From positions 1 to 64,000 of the forward strand of contig CACNIF010000005.1 of the NCBI GenBank assembly GCA_902620465.1: 64,000 bases of DNA, read 5' to 3'. A program made the translations under genes and the position numbers. The notes beneath the pieces are model-generated. The model was given only the letters and a program-made list of their open reading frames with translations. It was not told where the DNA came from and did no database searches. Origin of the DNA: an uncultured Pelagibacteraceae bacterium (GTDB lineage: Bacteria; Pseudomonadota; Alphaproteobacteria; Pelagibacterales; Pelagibacteraceae). Shown here piece by piece: positions 38,656 through 48,905 of this stretch. The first letter of the stretch is position 1, and the number at the start of each line of letters is the position of its first letter.

Positions 38656-39202
38656 AATAATCTTAAAATTATTTTTTTTATTTTTTATATTAATTAATCA
38701 GTCAATATCGGAGGAAAATATAATGATCTTAAAACTTAAAGATGGTGATGTTAAAATTGAATTATTTGATGATGTTGCCCCAAATCATGTAAAACGAATT
38801 AAAGAATTAGCTGCAGCTGGTAAATATGATGGAGTTGTCTTTCATAGAGTAATAGATGGTTTTATGGCACAAACAGGCGATGTAAAGTTTGGAAACTCAA
38901 ATTCTAAAGATTTTAATTTAAGTATGGCTGGAATGGGTGGATCAGATTTACCAGACCTAAATCAAGAATTTAGTAATCTCCCGCATGATAGAGGAACTTT
39001 ATCAATGGCTAGATCCTCAAATCCAAACAGTGCCAACAGTCAATTTTTTATATGTTTTAAGCCCGCACCTTTTCTAGATAAGCAATATACAGTTTTTGGA
39101 AAAGTTATTGAAGGTATGGAATTTGTAGACAAAATTAAAAGAGGAGATGAAAATAATAACGGGGCGGTTAGTGATCCAGATAAGATTATAAGTTTTAAAT
39201 AG
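38648..39202 (+). CDS. Peptidyl-prolyl isomerase, cyclophilin type, exported
   Basis: This 184-residue cyclophilin has a Sec signal peptide (about 1-21), so it should act in the periplasm. The fold motifs are VVFHRVIDGFMAQTGD, RGTLSMARSSNPNSANSQFF and FGKVIEGMEFVDKI. The catalytic Arg (FHRV) is present, while the cyclosporin-binding Trp region is divergent, as in bacterial PpiA/PpiB. It overlaps coaD by 8 bp. No gene symbol is given because PpiA and PpiB cannot be separated here. Confidence 0.92.
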   Translation: MFKIILKLFFLFFILINQSISEENIMILKLKDGDVKIELFDDVAPNHVKRIKELAAAGKYDGVVFHRVIDGFMAQTGDVKFGNSNSKDFNLSMAGMGGSDLPDLNQEFSNLPHDRGTLSMARSSNPNSANSQFFICFKPAPFLDKQYTVFGKVIEGMEFVDKIKRGDENNNGAVSDPDKIISFK

Positions 39203-39215
39203 TCATAATTTTTAA

Positions 39216-40328
<1,113 letters not shown>

Positions 40329-40410
40329 TTAATTAACTTTTTTGTCTCACAAATTGCCATTTGAAATATTCTTATAATTATGTATATACATCCCAATCAA
40401 TAATATATAT

Positions 40411-40486
<76 letters not shown>

Positions 40487-40490
40487 CATC

Positions 40491-41318
40491 TTAAGAAATT
40501 TTAAGTGGTGGGTATTCTAAAAGTATTTGATTTGTCCACTCGTTAATTTTTTTAATTCTATTCTCAGCAGAAGGATGAGTACTCATAAATTCTGGAGGTG
40601 TCTGACCTTTATTATATTCTTTCATTCTTTCCCAAATTTTTGGAGTTTCCCTGATATCATAACCAGATAAAGACGAAAATATCATACCTAAATAATCAGC
40701 TTCACTTTCTTGTTTTCTATTAAAAGGGTTCATTATTCCTAATTGAGATAATAGTCCTACAGTATCCATACCTGTAGTTCTGTTGATGTCAGACAATACA
40801 CCTCCACTTGCAATATCTATAATTTTTGTGCCAAAATTCAATAATGTTCCTCTACTTGCTCTTTCTACAGAATGCTTAGCTACTGCGTGAGCAATTTCGT
40901 GACCCATTACTGCTGCCAGACCATTCGTATTTTTGGTAACATCTAATATGCCTGTGTAAACTGCAATTTTCCCACCTGGCATACACCAGGCATTTCTAAT
41001 TTTTTTATTTTCGATTAATATATACTCCCAATCAAAATATTTTGTAGGGTCATCTAGTTTAGATTGATAGAAATATTCACTAATCGAATCTTCCATCTTT
41101 TTTCCAATATCTTTTATTAGATTGAGTGTTTTAGTATCTTTGCTTAATTTTTCTTTTTTCTTTACTTTTTCATAGATTTTTGCTGCTTGAGCATTCAATT
41201 TTGCTTCGGGAATTATACTTAACTGTTTTCTTTCAGTAATAGGTGCTGTTGCGCACGAATTGAGAATAAAACCACTACAACTGCAGCCAACATATGATAA
41301 AAATTTTCTTCTATTCAT
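40491..41318 (-). CDS. M48-family metalloprotease, putative Tat lipoprotein
   Basis: This 275-residue periplasmic zinc peptidase has the zinc motif HEIAHAVAKH (about 141) and the third ligand in ESEADYLG (about 206), and resembles BepA/LoiP-type proteases that clear misfolded outer-membrane proteins. The N-terminus starts NRRKFL, close to a twin-Arg motif, then a weakly hydrophobic stretch and a lipobox (LNSC, Cys 22), so it may be exported folded by Tat and lipidated. C-terminal THPSAENRI is the usual M48 ending. Confidence 0.88.
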   Translation of the reverse strand: MNRRKFLSYVGCSCSGFILNSCATAPITERKQLSIIPEAKLNAQAAKIYEKVKKKEKLSKDTKTLNLIKDIGKKMEDSISEYFYQSKLDDPTKYFDWEYILIENKKIRNAWCMPGGKIAVYTGILDVTKNTNGLAAVMGHEIAHAVAKHSVERASRGTLLNFGTKIIDIASGGVLSDINRTTGMDTVGLLSQLGIMNPFNRKQESEADYLGMIFSSLSGYDIRETPKIWERMKEYNKGQTPPEFMSTHPSAENRIKKINEWTNQILLEYPPLKIS

Positions 41319-41348
41319 TTTTCTTTAACATTGATATTATATATATGA

Positions 41349-41426
41349 ATGAATCTAAATAACAAAATTTTATTAGTGTTATTTATAATTGCAATTATTT
41401 TTGTTATTTATTCAAGTTTTAATTAA
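41349..41426 (+). CDS. Possible 25-residue single-span membrane peptide
   Basis: An ATG at 41349 opens a 25-codon frame, MNLNNKILLVLFIIAIIFVI followed by YSSFN, a perfect-length membrane helix with a short N-terminal head. It ends 2 bp before the next CDS. No clear ribosome site is visible, and A+T-rich DNA often yields such frames by chance, so it is only a candidate leader or micro-protein. Confidence 0.28.
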   Translation: MNLNNKILLVLFIIAIIFVIYSSFN

Positions 41427-41428
41427 CT

Positions 41429-42040
41429 ATGTCAAAAAAGAAAAAATCAATAACTTTAATTTTAAGAAATTATTTCATTACTGGGGTAGTTGTTCTTATT
41501 CCAATAGGATTTACCCTATACCTTAGTAAAGTTTTAATTGGTCTTTCTTCTAAGATTTTACCTGAAAATATCAACCCAAACAGTTATTTGCCATTCGAAA
41601 TTCCAGGTATAGAAATTTTAATCTCACTAATATTTATAACTATTGTTGGTGGTTTATCATTATCATTTTTAGGAAAACGAATTTTAAAACTCATTGATGA
41701 TCTTTTTAAGAGAATTCCATTTTTAAGAACTATCTATTCTGCCATAGTTCAAATGACTGAAACATTTTCAAAAAAAGATAACGATAAAAAAAGTGTAGTT
41801 TTGATTGAATATCCTAGAAAAGGTGTGTGGGCCGTAGGTTTTGCAACAAAAGAAAACACTGGTGAAATGGCAAAAAAAACAAATAAAAAATTAATTAATG
41901 TTTTTGTTCCGACAACCCCAAATCCAACAAGTGGATTTTTATTAATGTTTCCCATAGAGGATGTAATCTATCTAGATATGACTTTTGAGGAAGCGTCTAA
42001 ATTTATTGTTTCTGCAGGAACATCTTCAGGTAAAAATTAG
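41429..42040 (+). CDS. DUF502 family membrane protein
   Basis: This 203-residue protein has two membrane helices (about 13-33 and 52-74) and the conserved DUF502 segments FFITGVVVLIP-like at the start, RIPFLRTIYSAIVQMTETF, VLIEYPRKGVWAVGF and VPTTPNPTSGFLLMFP. The family is widespread in bacteria and its function is unknown. It lies opposite recG, as often seen in alphaproteobacteria; the stops share TTAG. Confidence 0.85.
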   Translation: MSKKKKSITLILRNYFITGVVVLIPIGFTLYLSKVLIGLSSKILPENINPNSYLPFEIPGIEILISLIFITIVGGLSLSFLGKRILKLIDDLFKRIPFLRTIYSAIVQMTETFSKKDNDKKSVVLIEYPRKGVWAVGFATKENTGEMAKKTNKKLINVFVPTTPNPTSGFLLMFPIEDVIYLDMTFEEASKFIVSAGTSSGKN

Positions 42041-44088
42041 GCAATATCATTTATTATATCTGCTCGATCATATAATTTTATTAATGGTTTAAATTTCCCT
42101 ATGTCTTCTTTTTCATTTTCTATTCTTTTAATTTCTTTTTCTGCTAAAATAAAAAGATTATGATTATGTATTGGATCTGCTAATTTAAAGTTTTTTATTC
42201 CACTTTGTTTAAAACCAAGAATATCTCCAAAACCTCTCAACTTCATATCCTCCTCAGATATTTCAAATCCGTCATTTGAGGTTTTTAGTATATTAATTCT
42301 TTTTTTTGCATTTTCGCTTAGATTTGACTTAAACATTAATATACATGAAGATTCCTTGTTGCCTCTTCCCACTCTTCCTCTAAGTTGATGCAATTGAGAC
42401 AAACCAAATTTATTTGCATTTTCTATTATAATCACATTTGCATTAGGAAAATCTATACCAACTTCAATGATTGTAGTTGAAACTAAAATCTTAAATTCAT
42501 TTTTTAAAAATTTGTTTAGGATTTTTTCTTTTTCCTCAATCGTTGTTTTTCCATGGAGTAAATAAACCTCATTAGGAAATATTTTTCTTAAATATTCAGA
42601 TTTTTTGACTGCAGAAGAATGATCAATTTTTTTAGACTCTTCTATAAGAGGGCATACCCAAAAAATTTGATTTCCAAGTCGTATTTCTTTCTTAATGAAT
42701 TTAATAACATCCTCAATCTTACTCTCAATTTTACTATAAGTTTTAACAGGTTTTCGGCTATTTGGTTTTTCTCGTATAATTGAAAGATCCATATCTCCGT
42801 AGATAGTCATTGTTAAAGTACGTGGTATTGGTGTTGCTGTCATTAAAAGAACATCACAATCTTTCCCAGCTTTATCAGATAGTTTTTTTCTTTGACTAAC
42901 CCCAAATTTATGCTGTTCATCAATTATTATTAAACCTAGTTTTTTGAATTCTACTTTTTTTTGAAATAAGGCATGCGTTCCAAAAACAATATCAATCTCT
43001 TTTTTAATAAGTTTATCTAAAATTTTTTTTTTATCTTTGTATGATGATTTTCCAGAGAGTAACTCTATTTTAATAATTTTGGGAAATATTTTTTTTGCTA
43101 ATAAAAAATGCTGTCTTGCTAATATTTCGGTAGGAGCCATTACTGCTACTTGAAAATCAGAACTGATGGTATTGAATGCAGATAATAACGCTACTATTGT
43201 TTTGCCACTACCAACATCACCCTGAAGTAATCTAAACATTTTGTTATCTGAGCGCAAATCATCGTTAATCTCATTTAATGTTTTAGTTTGATCACTAGTT
43301 AAGGAAAAATCTAACTTGGATATTATTCCACTTTGTTTTTTAGTATCAAATTTTTTCTTTGTTTTTTTTATTTTTTTTATCTTTTTTCTAATTTCTGAAT
43401 TTACCAAAAAAGTTGAAAAAATTTCATCAAAAGCAAGTCTTTGATAAAAGTTTTCTTTAAATTTACCAATATTTTCAGGTTCATGTAGCTTTTTGATTGA
43501 GTCATTCCATCCAATGTTGTCAAATTTCTTTAATATGTTTTTTGAGTGCCATTCATCAATTTTAGGCAAATTTTTAATTATTTGTAACATTATTTTATTA
43601 TAAACTTTTTCACTAATACCATCAGTCAATGAATAATTATTATGTTTTTGTTTTATAATTGAGGAGTCCTCTGAAACATATTTTGGATTTGTTAATTGGT
43701 ATTTGTTCCTAAAATATTTGATTTTCCCACTGATTGTTACTTCTTTTCCAATGGGTAATATCTTTTTTATATATCCCTCGTAGCTATTAAAAAAAACACA
43801 ATCTATATTACCAGTTTCATCTTTACATAAAACTCGATTTGGTAAGTTTCTTACCCTAGGAAATAAATATTTTTGAGGGATTATCGTTATAGTTTGTAAT
43901 TCATCTATTTTTAAATCTTTAATTTTCGAAGATAAACTTCGATCTGTATAGGATTTTGGTAATTTCCATAATAGATCGAAAATAGTATTAATTTTTTTCT
44001 TTTTTAATAAATTTGATGTTTTTACTCCTACACCTTTTAGAGAACTTATATCAGACAATAAATATTCATAATTTCTTTTAATATCCAT
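42037..44088 (-). CDS. recG: ATP-dependent DNA helicase RecG
   Basis: This 683-residue SF2 helicase has an N-terminal OB-fold wedge domain (about 1-170), Walker A LLQGDVGSGKT (near 290), the DExH box IIDEQHKFGVSQR, motif III LLMTATPIPRT and motif VI QLHQLRGRVGRG. It remodels stalled replication forks and Holliday junctions. It is divergent from sdhE (22 bp apart), a neighbourhood conserved in alphaproteobacteria. Confidence 0.96.
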   Translation of the reverse strand: MDIKRNYEYLLSDISSLKGVGVKTSNLLKKKKINTIFDLLWKLPKSYTDRSLSSKIKDLKIDELQTITIIPQKYLFPRVRNLPNRVLCKDETGNIDCVFFNSYEGYIKKILPIGKEVTISGKIKYFRNKYQLTNPKYVSEDSSIIKQKHNNYSLTDGISEKVYNKIMLQIIKNLPKIDEWHSKNILKKFDNIGWNDSIKKLHEPENIGKFKENFYQRLAFDEIFSTFLVNSEIRKKIKKIKKTKKKFDTKKQSGIISKLDFSLTSDQTKTLNEINDDLRSDNKMFRLLQGDVGSGKTIVALLSAFNTISSDFQVAVMAPTEILARQHFLLAKKIFPKIIKIELLSGKSSYKDKKKILDKLIKKEIDIVFGTHALFQKKVEFKKLGLIIIDEQHKFGVSQRKKLSDKAGKDCDVLLMTATPIPRTLTMTIYGDMDLSIIREKPNSRKPVKTYSKIESKIEDVIKFIKKEIRLGNQIFWVCPLIEESKKIDHSSAVKKSEYLRKIFPNEVYLLHGKTTIEEKEKILNKFLKNEFKILVSTTIIEVGIDFPNANVIIIENANKFGLSQLHQLRGRVGRGNKESSCILMFKSNLSENAKKRINILKTSNDGFEISEEDMKLRGFGDILGFKQSGIKNFKLADPIHNHNLFILAEKEIKRIENEKEDIGKFKPLIKLYDRADIINDIA

Positions 44089-44110
44089 AAACTAATATTA
44101 TATTCTTATT

Positions 44111-44371
44111 ATGACCACTGATATAGAACAAATAAAAAAAAAAATAATTTACAGATCAAATTATCGTGGCACTAAAGAAATGGATAAACTATTAGGAGCT
44201 TTCACCAATAAATACTTAAATGAATTAGATTTTAATGACTTAAATGAATTATTAAAGCTCTTGGAAGTAGATGATAACAATCTTTATAATTTTTATAATG
44301 GTTTAAAAACTGATTTAGAATTTGAAAACAATAAAATTAACAACTTATTTAAAAATTTTAAATATTTATAA
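44111..44371 (+). CDS. sdhE: FAD assembly factor SdhE (DUF339)
   Basis: This 86-residue helical protein has the RGxxE motif, SNYRGTKEMDKLLG (about 16-29), needed to attach FAD covalently to succinate dehydrogenase. LLEVDDNNLYNF is the second conserved helix. It lies beside recG as in many alphaproteobacteria. The sdh genes are not in this window. Confidence 0.88.
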   Translation: MTTDIEQIKKKIIYRSNYRGTKEMDKLLGAFTNKYLNELDFNDLNELLKLLEVDDNNLYNFYNGLKTDLEFENNKINNLFKNFKYL

Positions 44372-44377
44372 TTATGA

Positions 44378-44467
44378 TGGCGGAGAGACTGGGATTCGAA
44401 CCCAGGAAAGAGTTGCCCCTTTGCCGGTTTTCAAGACCGGTGCTTTCAACCGCTCAGCCATCTCTCC
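44378..44467 (-). tRNA. tRNA-Ser (TGA)
   Basis: This 90-nt class II tRNA is read on the minus strand: acceptor GGAGAGA/TCTCTCC, anticodon stem CCGGT/ACCGG with loop CTTGAAA (anticodon TGA), a long variable arm, and T arm CTGGG-TTCGAAT-CCCAG. The encoded CCA is TGG at 44378-44380 on the plus strand. It ends 6 bp from the convergent sdhE. Confidence 0.97.
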
Positions 44468-44551
44468 ATGTAGAAGCTTTTATAATTAAAAATATTTAAT
44501 TCAACAATAAAATAGTCTAATTAGTCTTGATATTTTGTTCATTTAATTAAT

Positions 44552-45430
44552 ATGAAAAATAATTTTAATAAAGGTTTGATTTTAACTTCACTGGGTTCAT
44601 TTTGGTGGGGATTTATTGGGGTTATATATTTTGAGTCCGTATCTTTTATCGGTCATACTGAATTAGTCGTGCATAGATGTTTATGGACTGCAATCATGTT
44701 AGTTTTTACCACTACTTTTTTGTCTAAATGGCAAATGTTCCTAAAAGAAATAAAAGATAGAAAAAAATTAATCGCATTATTTGTATCTGGTTTTTTGATT
44801 TTTATTAATTGGTCTATATGGATTTATGCTGTAGCTTCTGAAAGAATTATAGATGCTAGTTTTGGATATTTTATTATGCCAATTATTAGTGTGCTTTTAG
44901 GATATATTTTTTTTAGAGAAAAACTTAATAAAAAAAGAATTTTTTCAATCCTTTTAGTTTTAATATCAATTATAATATTAATTTTATTTAATCTTAAATC
45001 CTTACCTTGGGTTGGTCTTGTCGTAGCTTTTAGTTGGGCATTTTACAACTTAGTAAGAAAAAAAATTAAAATAGATACCGACATTGGATTATTAATTGAA
45101 AGCTTGTATATTTTTCCGTTTGCTCTTGTTGCATTTTATATTATTGCAGATAACAACTTTAATGATTTTAGTTTGAATAACCCAGAACTAAGTCTCTATT
45201 TGCTTTTAGCCGGTCCAATGACAGTGATTCCTTTGTTCCTTTATGTAAGAGGAGTTGAGTTAATTGGTTTAGGTCCGACTGGAATGATATTTTACATTAC
45301 GCCAACTTTACAGTTCATTTTAGGTTATTTTTATTATGGAGAGGATTTTTCATTAGTGAAATTTCTAAGTTTTATTATCATTTGGATTGCTGTAATTATA
45401 TATTTAAACGATTTATATGAACAAAATTAA
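44552..45430 (+). CDS. rarD: RarD-like EamA-family permease
   Basis: This 292-residue, ten-helix drug/metabolite transporter has the RarD hallmarks: GFWWG-type start (SLGSFWWGFIGVIYFES), HRCLWTAIM, NWSIWIYAVASERIIDASFGYFI-like sequence, and the end segment GMIFYITPTLQFILGYFYYGE. RarD was linked to chloramphenicol resistance in E. coli, but natural substrates are unknown. It overlaps the next gene by 14 bp. Confidence 0.88.
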   Translation: MKNNFNKGLILTSLGSFWWGFIGVIYFESVSFIGHTELVVHRCLWTAIMLVFTTTFLSKWQMFLKEIKDRKKLIALFVSGFLIFINWSIWIYAVASERIIDASFGYFIMPIISVLLGYIFFREKLNKKRIFSILLVLISIIILILFNLKSLPWVGLVVAFSWAFYNLVRKKIKIDTDIGLLIESLYIFPFALVAFYIIADNNFNDFSLNNPELSLYLLLAGPMTVIPLFLYVRGVELIGLGPTGMIFYITPTLQFILGYFYYGEDFSLVKFLSFIIIWIAVIIYLNDLYEQN

Positions 45431-46418
45431 GATTTTTTTTTTAATTGTATTTTTTTTCCAGTCTAATTCCTTTGCTAATGAAATTAAAAGCTTTGAAAAT
45501 TGGAAAAAAAATTTTAAACAAAGAGCTTTAGCCAATAATATTTCTGAGCAAACTTTTGATCTTGTGATGACTGATGCTAAGTTTCTATCCAATGTAATAA
45601 AATATGATAGATATCAGCCTGAGTTTTATGAAGATACTAAGACTTATATCTCAAAAAGATCCTCTTCTAAAAAATTGAGTAAAGGTGTTGACTTTTATTC
45701 AAATAATAAAGAGTTGATAAATATTGTTGAAAATAAGTTTGAGGTTGAAAAAGAACTTTTACTATCACTAATGGGAATAGAAACAAACTATGGAACTTAT
45801 GTTGGTAAAATGGACATCATTTCTTCACTAGCAACATTAAGTTACGATAAAAGAAGATCTGAATTTTTTACTAAAGAACTTCTAATTTTACTGAAATTAA
45901 TAGATGAAAATCAAATAGATTATAAATCTTTATATGGTTCATGGGCAGGAGCATTTGGTTTTTTTCAGTTTATGCCTTCAACTATAAAAAACCATGCTAT
46001 TGATTTTAATACTGATAATCACATAAATTTAAAAAATTCTCATGATGCTTACGCGTCTGCAGCAAACTATCTAAAAAAGATCGGTTGGAAAAAAAATTCT
46101 CCTTGCTTTTACCGAATAGATCTTAAAGAAAACACGCCAAAAAAATATTTAAATGTTTCTGCTAAAAAACTTCATAATAAAAAAAGATTAAGTTTTTTTA
46201 AAAAATATATAGAGAATTATGATGAATTAAGTTTTTTAAAATCTAACTATAATGTTGCAATAATTACTCCTGATAAAGATATTATCCCAGGGGCAGATAC
46301 TTTAAACCCTGCTTATATTGTGTTTGATAATTATGAAATAATTCTTCAATGGAATAGATCTTTGAGATTTGCTTTAGCTGTTTGTACCTTAAAGGATAAA
46401 TTTAAAAATGAACTATAA
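45417..46418 (+). CDS. Lytic murein transglycosylase (MltB-like)
   Basis: This 333-residue exported enzyme has a signal peptide (about 1-20, ending SFA/N). The catalytic Glu is in LLSLMGIETNYGTYVG (about 118), and GSWAGAFGFFQFMPST and DAYASAANYLKKIGW are standard motifs of family 3 soluble or lipid-anchored transglycosylases. No lipobox Cys is present. It cleaves peptidoglycan glycan strands. It heads the mltB-rlpA-dacC-tmk-holB-metG-tatD run. Confidence 0.91.
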   Translation: MNKIKIFFLIVFFFQSNSFANEIKSFENWKKNFKQRALANNISEQTFDLVMTDAKFLSNVIKYDRYQPEFYEDTKTYISKRSSSKKLSKGVDFYSNNKELINIVENKFEVEKELLLSLMGIETNYGTYVGKMDIISSLATLSYDKRRSEFFTKELLILLKLIDENQIDYKSLYGSWAGAFGFFQFMPSTIKNHAIDFNTDNHINLKNSHDAYASAANYLKKIGWKKNSPCFYRIDLKENTPKKYLNVSAKKLHNKKRLSFFKKYIENYDELSFLKSNYNVAIITPDKDIIPGADTLNPAYIVFDNYEIILQWNRSLRFALAVCTLKDKFKNEL

Positions 46419-47154
46419 AATTTTACTTATATTGCTCTCCTTTTTTCTGATAGGTTGTGTCGAAGTCCCCAAACAATTAGATAAGACCGAAATAAAATTA
46501 GAAAAAAAATATGCTAATAGTGGATTTGCTTTAATTTTTGACGAAAGTTTAAATAAAATAAAGAAATTAGATGATAGATCATTAATGATTTATCACAAAT
46601 CTTTAAAAAGAAAATCAACTGTCAAGATTACAAATCCAAAAAATGGTAAGTCTTTGATTGCAGAAGTGAAATCTAATAATCAAAAATTTTCAGATTTTTA
46701 TAATTCTGTTATATCTAAAAGAATAGCTGAAGATTTGGATCTTGATTTTAGTGAACCACTGCTCGAGATAAAATTAGTCTCAAGAAACTCCGCTTTTATT
46801 GCAAAAAAAAGTAAGACATTCGAAGAAGAAAAAAAAGTTGCTGAAAAAGCTCCTGTTGATGGTATTCAAATAAAAGATCTTAATTCAAAACCTAAAAAGA
46901 AAAAGAAAAATACAAACCCTAAATTTTCCTATTCAATAAAATTAGCTGATTTTTATTATAAAAGTTCAGCAAAGTTGATGATTTCACGTATTAAAAACGA
47001 AACAAATATAAAAAATTCTAAAATACAACAACTCTCAAAAACAAAATTTAGAGTACTAATAGGCCCCTTTAATGATATAAAAAGTCTAAAAGAGTCCTAT
47101 GAAAAACTCGGACCAATGAATTTTGAAAATTTAGAAATACTAAACAATGTTTAA
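46408..47154 (+). CDS. rlpA: RlpA-like lipoprotein with SPOR domain
   Basis: This 248-residue lipoprotein has a lipobox (LIGC, Cys 17), a short double-psi beta-barrel-like middle (about 35-125; VKITNPKNGKSLIAEV, SKRIAEDLDLD) and a C-terminal SPOR domain (about 170-245) that would bind denuded septal glycan. The barrel lacks the usual GxASWYG start of RlpA, so catalytic activity is doubtful. Position between mltB and dacC is the conserved slot for rlpA. Confidence 0.76.
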   Translation: MNYKILLILLSFFLIGCVEVPKQLDKTEIKLEKKYANSGFALIFDESLNKIKKLDDRSLMIYHKSLKRKSTVKITNPKNGKSLIAEVKSNNQKFSDFYNSVISKRIAEDLDLDFSEPLLEIKLVSRNSAFIAKKSKTFEEEKKVAEKAPVDGIQIKDLNSKPKKKKKNTNPKFSYSIKLADFYYKSSAKLMISRIKNETNIKNSKIQQLSKTKFRVLIGPFNDIKSLKESYEKLGPMNFENLEILNNV

Positions 47155-48298
47155 AAAGATTTTTATAATAAATTTAACAATATTATTTCTGTCAAGTTAC
47201 TTAAGTGCGAATATACAAATAAAGGCTAGAACTGCAATTTTGCAAGATTTTTTGTCTGGTGAGATTCTTTATGAAAAAGATCCCGATAGATCAATTTATC
47301 CAGCTTCAATGACTAAGATTATGACATCTATAATTGCATTTGATCTAATTAAGTCTGGTGATTTAAGTTTAGAGGATAAATTTATAATATCAGAAAAAGC
47401 ATGGAGATTATCTACTGCTGGATACTCATCAATGTTTATAATGGTTGGTGATGAAGTTACTGTAGAAAATTTACTTAGAGGGATTATTGTTGCTTCTGGA
47501 AACGATGCATGCATTGCTTTAGCAGAAGGTATTGCTGGGACTGAAGAAGAATTTTCAATTCTAATGACAATGAAGGCCAAAGAATTAGGTATGGAAAATA
47601 CAAATTTTACCAATTCTTCTGGAATTAATGATCCAGACAATTACTCGACTGTTAGGGATATTCTTATAATGTCTAATTACCTTATTAAAGAACACCCTGA
47701 ATATTATAAACTTTTTAGTGAGACAGAGTTTACGTGGGAAAGGACAGGTGGTGACCCCATAACTCAGGGAAACCGTAATCCACTTCTTTATAAAAACCTT
47801 GGAGCGGATGGAATCAAAACTGGGTATTTAGCTGTTGAAAAATATTCTCTAGCCTCATCATTAGAAAAAAATGGACGAAGATTAATAGCCGTTGGGAGTG
47901 GATTTGAAACAAAAAATAGTAGATCTAGAGAGAGCACTAAGTTGTTAACTTATGGTATCACAAATTTTGATCTCATCGAAATAGCTAAAGCAAACAAATC
48001 TTTGGATAAAGTTGATGTATGGCTGGGAAAAGAAAAACAAGTGAATGTATATGTGAATGAGGACATATATAAAACTATAAAAAAAGCACAAAAAAGATTA
48101 TTAAAAGTGTCAATTAACTATATTGGACCGGTTGAAGCACCAATTAAAAAAGATCAAATAATTGGAAAATTAAATATTTCTTATAATGACAATATGATTG
48201 GAGAATATGATTTGTTAGCTGCCAATGAAGTTAAAAAAGTTAATATGTTCTCAAGGCTGATGAAGTCTATTAATTATTTGATTTGGGGTGATGTCTAA
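47147..48298 (+). CDS. dacC: D-alanyl-D-alanine carboxypeptidase (PBP5/6 type)
   Basis: This 383-residue penicillin-binding protein has an N-terminal signal peptide, active-site SMTK (in YPASMTKIMTS, about 52), SGN (VASGNDAC), KTG (GIKTGYL), and a C-terminal beta-sheet domain ending in an amphipathic membrane-anchoring helix (FSRLMKSINYLIWG). It trims the terminal D-Ala of peptidoglycan stems. It overlaps rlpA and tmk. Confidence 0.94.
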   Translation: MFKKIFIINLTILFLSSYLSANIQIKARTAILQDFLSGEILYEKDPDRSIYPASMTKIMTSIIAFDLIKSGDLSLEDKFIISEKAWRLSTAGYSSMFIMVGDEVTVENLLRGIIVASGNDACIALAEGIAGTEEEFSILMTMKAKELGMENTNFTNSSGINDPDNYSTVRDILIMSNYLIKEHPEYYKLFSETEFTWERTGGDPITQGNRNPLLYKNLGADGIKTGYLAVEKYSLASSLEKNGRRLIAVGSGFETKNSRSRESTKLLTYGITNFDLIEIAKANKSLDKVDVWLGKEKQVNVYVNEDIYKTIKKAQKRLLKVSINYIGPVEAPIKKDQIIGKLNISYNDNMIGEYDLLAANEVKKVNMFSRLMKSINYLIWGDV

Positions 48299-48905
48299 TA
48301 AGCCTGTTATTGTTTTTGAAGGTATTGAATGTAGTGGAAAATCTCTTCATATTAAGAATGTATGTAAATTTTTAAAAAAAAAAAAGATTCCATATATATA
48401 TTTAAGAGAACCTGGTGGAAGTAAAAATTCAGAAATTATTAGAAGATTAATTCTTAATAAAAAATCAAATTTTAATCGAAACACTGATCTATTTTTATAT
48501 TCAGCCTCAAGGAGCGAAAATATACAAAAATTAAAAAGATTTCATAAAAAAAAGATTATACTTATTGATAGATTTATAGACTCCACTATAGCTTATCAAC
48601 ATTTTGGATTAGGTGTTGACTTAAATCTAATTAAAAAAATTCACAGTGTGATTCTAAATGGTTTTAAAATTGATTTTACCTTTTTAAACATTGTAAATAA
48701 TAAAAATATGTTATCAAGATTAAGAAAAAGAAATAAACTGAATCGATATGATAAATTTAGCAGTAAATTTTATGAAAAGGTACAAAAAGGCTTTCTAAAA
48801 ATCGTTAGAAATAAAAAGAATAAACACTTAATAATTAACTCAAATCTAGAATTAAAAAAAAATAAAGAAATTATAATTAGAAAGATTAATGATCTTATCA
48901 AATGA
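48291..48905 (+). CDS. tmk: Thymidylate kinase
   Basis: This kinase of about 204 residues has a P loop FEGIECSGKSLH (Cys where Gly or Asp is usual), the DR motif IDRFIDSTIAYQHFG and LREPGG. It phosphorylates dTMP. I prefer the ATG at 48291 over an adjacent GTG three bases earlier; both lie within the end of dacC. The lid region is shorter and very Lys-rich. It overlaps holB by 4 bp. Confidence 0.92.
   Translation: MSNKPVIVFEGIECSGKSLHIKNVCKFLKKKKIPYIYLREPGGSKNSEIIRRLILNKKSNFNRNTDLFLYSASRSENIQKLKRFHKKKIILIDRFIDSTIAYQHFGLGVDLNLIKKIHSVILNGFKIDFTFLNIVNNKNMLSRLRKRNKLNRYDKFSSKFYEKVQKGFLKIVRNKKNKHLIINSNLELKKNKEIIIRKINDLIK

Noticed and set aside
40381..40390. TGTATATACA palindrome upstream of tRNA-Lys as an operator
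   Set aside because: A 10-bp A/T palindrome is expected often by chance in DNA of this composition, and no second copy or regulator supports it.
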